Shown piece after piece: positions 56,162-64,000 of a DNA stretch of 64,000 nt. The position numbers were made by a program, and so were the translations under genes. The notes under the pieces are model-generated. The model saw only the letters and a list, made by a program, of their open reading frames with translations, was not told the DNA's origin and made no database searches. Every line of letters starts with the position of its first letter. Within the stretch, counting starts at the first letter, position 1. This DNA comes from Apoda limacodes (Eukaryota > Arthropoda > Insecta > Lepidoptera > Limacodidae), in the NCBI GenBank assembly GCA_946406115.1, contig OX291553.1, forward strand, positions 5,213,001-5,277,000, in the 5' to 3' direction.

Positions 56162-57240
56162 TTAAGATAAATTCAAAAGTTTAACAAAATTTTTATGTTT
56201 TTCTTTTGTTAATGACTTAGTAAATACATCTGCTAAAAGCTTAGCAGATGGCCTATATACAATTTTAGTTAGACCTATATCAATAGCTTCCGTAACGAAA
56301 CGAAAAGCAACATCAATATGTTTTGTTCTTTTAAAAGATTCATCTTCAACTATTTTATGCGTGCTCTGATTATCATTCATGATTGTGATTGGATCCTGCA
56401 AACTTATTAGACGCACACATAGTTCAGTAAGGAAAATTTTGAGGAATTTTGCCTCCTTAACAGCATTTTATAAACTATAATACTCGGCTTCTGTACTTGA
56501 GCATGCAACAGTTTTTCTTGTTTTTTGGATTCCCAATGAATTCTTCTGTTACCAGAATATGATCTAGGATCACTACAATCCCCGGCCACATCAGCATCCG
56601 ATGAAATGGCTATTTTTGTTCTACCTTGTTTGAAATGTAAAGCATAGTCTTGGGTACCTGATAAATAGCGTAGGACACGTTTTGCAGCTGTCCAATGGAT
56701 CACATCAAAACAAGAATTGTATTGACTCAATTTACTGCAAACATATGCAATGTCAGGACGTGTACTGACAGCTAAGTACATAAGACTGCCAATTAATTCC
56801 TGATATGGATATTTGGTATCACATGTTAAAGCTTTGGACAACTTTAAGTTCGTTCCCATAGGTGTGAATACCTTTTTACATTCAGTCGTTCCAAATTTAT
56901 GTAATTAACTTTTTACATATAATCCTTGTGAAAGTTTCAATGTACATACAGACCTATCTCTTTCGACTTTCATGCCTAATACAAATTCAACAGGACCAAG
57001 CAATTTTATTTAAAATTCTTTCGTAAAATATCATAAATGCCATTTTTGTTATTAGAGAAAACAAAGAAATCGTCCATATATAAAGCAATGATTACTTTAC
57101 AGGTATCAAAGTCTTTATAGTAAACACATTTTTCACTTTTGAGTTGAGTATAATTATTATACATAAGAACTTCATGTTCTTTTTCATTCCAGGCTCTACT
57201 AGCTCGCTTCAGTCCATATAGACTTTACTTTAATAAAAAA
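56162..57240 (-). pseudogene. Copia element 2, RT end and RNase H
   Basis: Reading from 57240: SLYGLKRASRAWNEKEHEVL, then CVYYKDFDTCKVIIALYMDD, where the catalytic YMDD is kept (about 57075). After stops: PYQELIGSLMYLAVSTRPDI, LSQYNSCFDVIHWTAAKRVL, ISSDADVAGDCSDPRSYSGN (56407-56859), and ITIMNDNQSTHKIVED, FKRTKHIDVAFRFVTEAI and ADVFTKSL (stop at 56162). The N-terminal half of RT is missing. Confidence 0.85.
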
Positions 57241-58990
57241 ACTTTATTTTGCCCATCAACTTCTGCCCAAAATTTACGACTCAAACCGGAACCTGCAAGC
57301 ATAGGCCTTGCTTTCTCCATAATATTGTCCTATTTAATCGTTCACTAAGACCGTTTTGTTATAGAGTTTATGGGACAGTTGTTTCATGGATTATTCCAAA
57401 TTTTTTATTATTGTTCTCTGTACCATTATCCGATCGAAAGCGTTTTATTTTTAAGTTACTTTGGTTTTCCACCAAATTTTTAAAAATTATAAAATATTTA
57501 TCTAAAACTGTTTTCTGATCTGTATGTTTCAGAAAATAGACGAAAGTTTCACGAGTAAAATCATCGGTAAAAGTTATTAAATCCCTTAAACCATTAAAAC
57601 TAGTCTCTGACATCGGTCCGCAAATGTCAGAATGAATCAATTCTTACTTATTTGCTACACGATGAGATGGGACTTTAGAAAATGGAGTACTCTTGTGCTT
57701 ACCTTTCATGCACGGGACATAAGAGACTGCTTCAGTATTCTTAAAATCTACACCAGTAGTTAAAGTGTCTTTAAGTAAAATCATATCTTTAGAATTGAGA
57801 TGACCTAGACAACGATGCCAAAGTTTATACTTAAATGTGGACATCAAAGCTACATTATCATCAGATGATTGGACCAAAGACGTAGACATGTTAGAATTAA
57901 CTCGTCTGAAATCTTGTTTACAAATTTCATTTACGTTTGGTGCTTCAAATTCATAAGAACCAACCAATTTTATATTAGAATTTCTATAAACACTACATTT
58001 ATTGCTGTCAAAAACAGTTATTAAACCTTTTTCAGCTATTTGACGACCAGACAATAAATTCGTTGCTACTTGAGGTACGTACAAAACTTTAGAAAAATTA
58101 TTCACTACGAATTATATAGTTTTTGGCAACTGTAATTTCTGACGATCTAGCATCAGCATAATTAACTAACCAGTATTAACGAAAAGTCATATGATTCGTA
58201 CATCCTGAGTCTATTACCCAGCTATCATTACTAGAAAAATTATTAAGTAAAGCCGTATGCGTAGCACTCAAGGTTTTATCATAGGATATGTTTTTCTTAA
58301 TTTTCTTCTTATCTTTTCTGAGTCGAGGACATTTGGGTCTAATATGCCCTTGTTTGTTACAATGGTGACAGACAGGTACATTTTTCGAAGTCAAAGCCTT
58401 TTCAGAATTGGATGAAGTAGGAACAACATCTCTATTTAGTTTGCCTTTTAAAAATTTCTGCTTTACGGTATCAGTACTAAGTTTACTTTGTGTTCCGTGA
58501 ATCGCCATGATTAAAAGATCATAATTATCTGGTAAACCTAATAATATCCACTCAGCTATTTCTACATCGTCAATACAGCAGCCAATATCAGCAAGTTATT
58601 GAGTCAAAGAAAGTATGTCGCCTAAGTAATGATCCATCGAATTATAGTTTGCTAACTTTTATTGAGTAAGTTTGCGTTTTAATTGAAGTCGCCTTCTAAT
58701 ACCGGAGCTTTCGTATGCTTTGGATAATTTATTCCAAGCGTCAACAGCCGTGATTTTAGCATAAGCCCGTTGATCAGCCGTAACATCTGTTGATTGTTCA
58801 GTATTATTGACTACATTCCATAAACCATGTCAATGTCAATTAGTAGTTATTTCATTTGAAATTTCCAGTTGGCATAATTTACAGTACCATTAAGTTTTTC
58901 GATCTGCATGTTTGATCCGCTACTTTTATGTAAATAACATGGATTGGACACACCTGACTTTCCCGCAGTTGACATCCATGGCTCCGTCAT
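57241..58990 (-). pseudogene. Copia element 2, gag, protease, integrase
   Basis: Likely start ATG at 58990 (MTEPWMSTAGKSGVSNPC). Gag: NYANWKFQMK, then AYAKITAVDAWNKLSKAYES and WILLGLPDNYDLLIMAI. Zinc knuckle CHHCNKQGHIRPKC (about 58330-58380). Protease WVIDSGCTNHMTF (about 58185-58225). Pre-integrase LWHRCLGHLNSKDM and CMKGKHKSTPF. Integrase MIHSDICGPMSETS, RFRSDNGTENNN and QNGLSERLNRT, giving the D, D and E. It ends at FWAEV near 57260 and passes straight into the RT part. A few stops only. Confidence 0.85.
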
Positions 58991-59094
58991 ATTTCACAAA
59001 TATTTCAGAAAAACAAGATTGATCTACATTAGGAAATGAAAAAACTTATAAGTAGTAGTATTGAACATTAAATTAGTTAAATTTATAGGAAATG

Positions 59095-59117
59095 GTCCAT
59101 AGAAAACCCATTACCTT
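59095..59117 (-). promoter_or_regulatory. Copia element 2, primer binding site
   Basis: Directly inside the 5' LTR the minus strand reads AAGGTAATGGGTTTTCTATGG. Copia of Drosophila primes with the anticodon half of initiator tRNA-Met using a similar GGTTATGGG sequence. The similarity is limited, so this is tentative. Confidence 0.4.
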
Positions 59118-59238
59118 TATTAGTATAATAAAACTAAATAATTTCCAATACTATATTTAATGTTAATGTCACCTCGACCTTTACTTCACATTGACATAAT
59201 ATGCATCTTTTATCTAAAGAGGTTTGCACCTATTTACA
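59118..59238 (-). repeat. Copia element 2, 5' LTR (121 bp)
   Basis: Minus strand starts TGTAAATAGGTGC and ends ACTAATA; same length as the 3' LTR. Confidence 0.85.
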
Positions 59239-59481
59239 CAGTTATACGACAAATTATCAGAAAAATATCATTATTTACCAAGTTCACGAGAGTTCCCAAT
59301 TCCATTAGAATTAGCTTATATGAACGTGTTAATAAGTATTTCTAAACTAGTAGTAGAGTCTAACATAGATAATAAGATTGTGTTAACCCTTAAGATACCC
59401 CTAGTTAACCCAGAAATATATAGTTTGTACTCATTTATACCGTTACCTGTGGCTCACGACATAAACTCTTCTCAGTCATAT

Positions 59482-59625
59482 GTCACTATAATACCTACTT
59501 CTAATTATATATGCATTACTAATGATAAGAGCCGATACTCTAAGGTAGAAAATGTCACTATAATACCTACTTCTAATTATATATGCATTAGTAATGATAA
59601 GAGCCGATACTGTAAGCTAGAAAGC
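59482..59625 (+). repeat. 72-bp tandem duplication in env
   Basis: Two units of 72 bp (59482-59553, 59554-59625) starting gtcactataatacctac, differing by only a few bases. They encode two copies of VTIIPTSNYICI.NDKSRY, so the reading frame is kept. Confidence 0.9.
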
Positions 59626-59701
59626 ATCCTGGATTGTAAAGTGTTATACTCTAACTACTATTTGTGTGATTCTGTAAGTGAACTCTCCGTTAGTGAGAAC
59701 C

Positions 59702-59890
59702 CAAGTTGTAAAACAATAATGCTAACTAAAGTAATTAGTAGTTTACCTGATATTATTCAATGCTGATTTTGATACTTTTCGATTGCACGTAAATAAACAA
59801 ACTTTTTTTTCATAAATTTTATAAATTTATATTCACAAATATCAGGTAAACTACTAATTACTTTAGTTAGCATTATTGTTTCACAACTTG
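59702..59890. repeat. Inverted repeat, 53-bp arms
   Basis: Arm 1 (59702-59754, caagttgtaaaacaataatg...) and arm 2 (59838-59890) are reverse complements with one mismatch by eye. Spacer 83 bp. Confidence 0.9.
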
Positions 59891-60395
59891 TGACTCTAAA
59901 TTTTTAGATAAAATAACTATAGGTACAGGTATGTTAACATTACCATTGAATTGTATAGGTTAAAGTAGAGATAACAGATTTAACCCCAAGTCTTATAAAC
60001 AAACTAAGTTTGGTTAGAATAAAGAATGGTTCAGCCGAAATTTGACCTTGTGTTAGATAAATGTATTGACTTAAACAATGTCAACTTAAAATTAATGAAA
60101 TCTAATAAATAATCGATCAATTAGACAAAATTATAGCTGAACCTCACTTAATCAGATATAGCAATTATTATAGTGTAACTTTACATGTATTTCTTTCTTT
60201 GTAACTGTGTTTTGTTTACTTGTCTATCATTGTAAAATACGCAAATGTCTGCCCATAACTAGAATCCCTATTCCTCCTACAACACCTGAAACCTACACCA
60301 GTAGTCAAGAAGATATTCCACTCCCACGTGTCCGAATAAACAAATAATTAGTAAACCTTGACTCAAACGTGAAAGTTTACTCTTAGGCGAGAGTT

Positions 60396-60620
60396 TGTTA
60401 CCTTTAAATAGTACGTAGAAATTCCAACCCTTAACCTTAGTCATCAGTTTTAGAACCCAGAACAAACCGACTGACGGACAGTCAGTTCACCGCTACCCAT
60501 CGTCGCGTACATTTGCTCATCCTTAATTTCACATTGTATTTTATTGAATTATAATTAAATTAGTTTTATTTGTGATTTAATTTCTTTTTTAAAACCCCGT
60601 ACCGGGTCTCCGGTATAACA
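60396..60620 (+). repeat. Gypsy 3' LTR (225 bp)
   Basis: Starts TGTTACC, ends CGGTATAACA. A purine-rich AGGCGAGAG lies just before. It is 23 bp shorter than the 5' LTR through several small gaps. Confidence 0.8.
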
Positions 60621-60624
60621 GATC
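60621..60624. repeat. Target site duplication GATC (right)
   Basis: Right-hand partner of 47801-47804. Confidence 0.75.
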
Positions 60625-62340
60625 AAACAGCCGGGTCGCAAGAGGGGCTATAAGGTCGACGAGCGGTTCGGTCTTAGTGTCCTTAGCGATGACGGAGTTA
60701 CGGACATAACGCCTGGCTCCCGTAATGTAGCGCAGCTACTTGCTTTGGAATGCTAGTTGCTTGCTTTCTTTGGTGGCTGATAGCAGGTTGAACCAAGCAT
60801 GTGCAGCACAGGTCAGCCTTGACCTGATGTACAGCTTGTATATCCGGATCTTGGATCTGAGTGGCAGGTTTGACATCAGGACTGGTCTTAGAGCCGCCCT
60901 TGCGCCAACGGCGCGTGCCGACACGTGTGCCAGCATTTTAGACATACGCAATTGGCGGTATACGACACAGCCTAAGTATTTTACGTCCTTCTGCCACTCA
61001 ATTTCCTGATCGCGGAATACAAGCTTGGGCGGTAATTTATTTTGGTTGCCGGTTAAAATCACTGCGGTTTTGCCTGCATTGACTGCTATCCTCCACCGAT
61101 CTAGCCACTCGAGAAGGTTGTCCAAAAGACGTTGCATTTTGCAAGCCGCTAACCGCGCTTTACGGGAGGAGCACATATAAACACTGTCATCAGCGTACAA
61201 GGCCAAGGTCACATCCTCAATAACTGGCTCTAGCCCGGTATGGCTCAGGGTGGGGATATCGTCTGTGTAGAGCACGAACAGGGTGGGAGAGAGGCAGCTA
61301 CCTTGCGGTACGCCTGCTCGAATTGGCTTGACCTGGGAAGTTTTTTCTCAACCACCACGAAAAAACTCCACTTTGCCAGAAAATACGCAATTACCCGTTC
61401 AATAGCTGGGGGTATGTCCGTCTCCAGCAGCCTAAAGGTGCCAGACACGATCGAAGGCCTTTTCCACGTTGAGAAAGACCTTTGTTCATTTCGAGGGCCA
61501 TATGATGGTACTCTGACTAACTGGAGTGTCGTACTATGATTGCTTCTAAAGCCAAACTGTTCTGGCCGCAAGTTTGTGTGGGGGGAAATCCGCGTCAGCA
61601 AGAGACGTTCGGACAGTTTGGCTATATTAGAGAGCAATGTTATTGGACGGTAATGTTCTGGTCTGCGGCGATCTTTCTCTCGCTTAGGGAGAACAGTTAC
61701 CTTGCCAACTTTCCATGCTGCGGGGAAATGCCCTGTGCGGAGGATCCCGTTAAAGATTCTAGTCAGTGCTAACACCCCCTTCCTCGGTAGCATAACTAGA
61801 GCCGTGTTCGGGATACCATCCGGACCTGGCGACTTACGCTTGTTGAGTAGCGATATCATTTTTCTCACCTCCTTGGGTGAGAAAAAATAATCACCGCGTA
61901 ACGGAGGGGTAGGTAGGTAGGTAGGGACATTAAATGATGTATGCGCTCCTCGATGTTGGTGGTATGGTGAGAGTCAGCACTGGGGTTTGGCTGGAATTAG
62001 TAGAAGCGGGCAGCGATTATTACCGCTCGTTCCTCAGCTGAGTAACAGCGGTAGCCTAAGTTGTCGAAAAGGGGGTAAGTTGGTTCCTGAGTGTTAGTCA
62101 TCTGACGGACCAGACGATAGAGCGTGGAGTCGTCTTCACAAGCTTTAGAAATTGTATTATCCTAGGACCATTTGCGATGATTAGAAAAGTCCTTAGTCAG
62201 TGCAGCGCTAATCGCATTAAGCTCTCTTTTAACCACTGGACATCGAGTGCGACACCAGAGTTTACGGGGATATCTTTTGTGGAGGAGTTTTTTAACGTAA
62301 GTTAGGGGGGAGTAATTTATTACCCGATGAGGTGGATGTG
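60621..62340 (-). pseudogene. Jockey-like LINE, RT portion
   Basis: Reading from 62340: VKKLLHKRYPRKLWCRTRCP, ACEDDSTLYRLVRQMTNTQE, SLLNKRKSPGPDGIPNTALV, FPAAWKVGKVTVLPK, HYRPITLLSNIAKLSERLLL and EQFGFRSNHSTTLQL. After frame changes: RLLETDIPPAIERVIAYFLA, then LALYADDSVYMCSS with the catalytic YADD intact (about 61195), KDVKYLGCVVYRQL, SKIRIYKLYIRSRLTCAAHA and RNSVIAKDTKTEPLVDLIAP, ending ..RLFD at 60625, where the gypsy element has inserted. The remainder is at 47804-47290. The endonuclease part is missing. Confidence 0.85.
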
Positions 62341-63745
62341 ACTGTAGTACAGTTAGTTAAAGTTTATTTAATCGATTTAGGCCACAAAGAACAGTGAATA
62401 TTGATAGATAGGCTAAAACCGGCCTACGTTTCCAACGGTGACCCTGTCTCGTCTCATAAAAATACCGATTCGAGTTCAGGTAGTAGTGACCGGCCAGCGC
62501 CAAACGCCGCCGCAGTCCCTACGCTTAGCAACCCACCCGCGGTAAGGTTTTCAAACAGACAAAATCTGGCCTCATTGTGAAACCGCCTGTAACCGACCAA
62601 GTACTGAGAATTGCGACGTTGCCGACAAACTATGTACAATGTAACTAGAATATAATAACAAGTAGTCCGTATGAGTGTTACTAATATTTAATTACTGTTT
62701 AATTTTTATTCATCAGCATTTTATACATATATAAACACCACATATGTTCACAATATTATAGCAGTACATAAAGCAGTTATGGGAAAAACCCAAAGTAAAC
62801 AAGAAAATTTAAACAAGTTCTCGATTTCTCAAAATAACGAGAATAACCTACACAACATATCGATTTCTATGCTAGTTAGAAAAAAGAAGAAGAAGAAGAA
62901 AATACTTTTATTTAGCAAATAAGCAACACATTATAGGTACAACAAAACATTCAAAAATACAAAAAAAAAGGATAGCAACTACAAGTTTTTTATGTTGCAT
63001 AATGCCAAATAAGGTATCCACTCAGCATAAGCTGCGGCCAAAGCCACAACACTGATTTTCAGTGGAGCCCTTTATTCGCCGTCAGATCTCCAAAAAACAT
63101 ACATGCTCGCTGAATTGGCTAAATAAACATATCCTATACCACACCACATATTATACAGAGAAAAATAAAATATAATAAAAAATCTATTCCTTTGTCTAAT
63201 TACTATCTCTAAAGTATTCTTAACTACCATAACAAAAGAGAAAGAAGTTTCGTTCTCTACACAAATTAAGGCCACCGAATTAATTCCGATACTACCTACC
63301 TATTTCTATACACGATCCTTGACTTCCTCTTACATATACAATATCTACATTACTTTAGAATACGATGAACATTTGCATATATAAAGATACATATAATATA
63401 GACATAAATTTAAAATATCTACAACTATGATTATTTAATATTAAACAACAGAAAAATAGATAAGGTTTAAGATAATTACTAATTTGAAGACCAGGCTGTA
63501 TGGCATAGTCCTTAGCCTCTCAAGCAAGGATAGATTAAACGCTCCAATCAAAGAGAATATTAATCACCACTGAGTACATTGTTACAAACACAGCTTAGAA
63601 CAAACAAAACAATCAATTTTATGTACATATGAAGTTAAATGAAAGCTATATTAAAATATTGTATAATATTGCTATTTTTATAACAGTTTTCCCTATCAAT
63701 AAGGTGGACCATGTGAAGCTCAAGTAAGAATATTACCCATTCTTT
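62341..63745. other. Unassigned; microsatellite near 62885
   Basis: 62360-62640 is GC-richer and not recognised. An (aag)n run lies at about 62883-62900, followed by a tttatttagcaaataa phrase like a LINE or SINE end. The rest is AT-rich with no coding similarity. Confidence 0.35.
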
Positions 63746-63749
63746 AAAT

Positions 63750-64000
63750 TTACACTTTTATTTGTTGGTCTAAAAGATATTTCCTTAAGCTTTTACTGAA
63801 TGCTACTTTCGATTTTGCTGCTCGGCAGGGGGGTGGTAGATCGTTCCAACACCGACTAGCAGCAAACTTGAAACTACCACGAAAGGCTGCCGTTCTATGG
63901 CGAGGACAAAGTATTAAGTAAGATGAGGCCCGAGTCTCGTATCTACTTCTCTCACGTGCCCATGACAGTTTCTGATAAAGATAAATTGGTTTTTGGCTTT
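63750..64000 (-). pseudogene. LINE C-terminal domain (runs off the window)
   Basis: An open minus frame reads PIYLYQKLSWARERSRYETR, ASSYLILCPRHRTAAFRGSF, KFAASRCWNDLPPPCRAAKS and a stop near 63750. 'FRxSFxxAASRxWNxLPxxxR' is the usual C-terminal end of a LINE ORF2. It is unbroken over about 80 codons, so it may be a fairly young copy continuing beyond 64000. Confidence 0.65.

Larger units (their letters stand above)
55983..59238 (-). mobile_element. Ty1/copia element 2, compact, inside env
   Basis: 3256 bp with two LTRs of 121 bp each and an exact CAGTT duplication. Minus-strand order: LTR, primer site, gag, protease, pre-integrase, integrase, RT end, RNase H, polypurine tract, LTR. It is shorter than usual because the end of the integrase is joined directly to the middle of RT. 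Confidence 0.9.
59239..60345 (+). pseudogene. Env-like gene, C-terminal part
   Basis: Resumes after the copia insertion with FTQLYDKLSEKYHYLPSSRE. It contains VLISISKLVVESNIDNKIVL, then KIPLVNPEIYSLYSFIPLPV, which matches the ectodomain of errantivirus/baculovirus-F-type envelope proteins, and a stop at 59764. It carries an internal 24-residue tandem duplication and ends in one arm of a long inverted repeat. Beyond the inverted repeat, decayed pieces (FDLVLDKCIDLNNV, EPHLIRYSNYYSVTL, then a hydrophobic LCFVYLSIIV-like segment at about 60215) look like the end of env with its membrane anchor. Multiple breaks; no intact protein is possible. Confidence 0.65.
47805..60620 (+). mobile_element. Ty3/gypsy element with env-like gene
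   Basis: Errantivirus-like outline: LTR, primer site, gag, protease, RT, RNase H, integrase, env-like gene, LTR, with a 4-bp target duplication GATC. It is 12.8 kb long because it contains a 3.26-kb copia element, two CR1-like LINE fragments and a 320-bp repeat. Coding parts are decayed. Confidence 0.85.

Overview
This window looks like a stretch of a lepidopteran (moth or butterfly) genome. The evidence is spliced exons of an insect odorant receptor, repeats I recognise as typical of Lepidoptera (the 'cgtccccactg' SINE-like family, the 'gcaagttggacttgcgcac' repeat, the 'agcctatagcagtccactg' repeat), and a dense mix of jockey/CR1-like LINEs, BEL/Pao, Ty1/copia and Ty3/gypsy elements. There are no bacterial-type operons, no CRISPR array and no rRNA or tRNA gene that I can see.

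Host genes: one odorant receptor (7tm_6 family) runs on the minus strand. Four consecutive exons are readable with matching GT/AG sites and matching phases: 19519-19038 (TM3-TM4), 12928-12826 (TM5), 12532-12437 (TM6) and 3215-3060 (last cytoplasmic loop and start of TM7). The N-terminal exons and the short last exon were not found. The TM5+TM6 exon pair with its intron and flanks (about 1.2 kb) is present a second time at 45605-45107, inside a segmental duplication (12.0-13.3 kb versus 44.8-45.9 kb). Both copies are open.

Layout: 0.7-1.7 kb, the C-terminal part of a LINE with a restriction-like endonuclease; 4.9-7.5 kb, an old array of about 110-145 bp units; 8-11.3 kb, two LINE remnants; 13.4-16.7 kb, a piggyBac scrap and a LINE inserted in another LINE with a visible target duplication; 20.0-26.6 kb, a BEL/Pao element with both LTRs and two foreign inserts; 27.2-29.9 kb, LINE ends; 30.4-36.2 kb, a minus-strand Ty1/copia element split by a LINE; 36.2-37.1 kb, another LINE; 37.4-40.9 kb, a recent tandem duplication of non-coding DNA; 43.7-44.5 kb, a broken coiled-coil reading frame.

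From 47.3 to 62.3 kb there is a three-level nest. A jockey-like LINE (minus strand) is cut in two by a 12.8-kb Ty3/gypsy element with an env-like gene (target duplication GATC). The gypsy element is itself interrupted by a compact Ty1/copia element with 121-bp LTRs (target duplication CAGTT) and by CR1-like LINE fragments. Almost every element is broken by stops, frameshifts or deletions, so the region is best read as decayed transposon burial ground lying in and around an odorant receptor locus.
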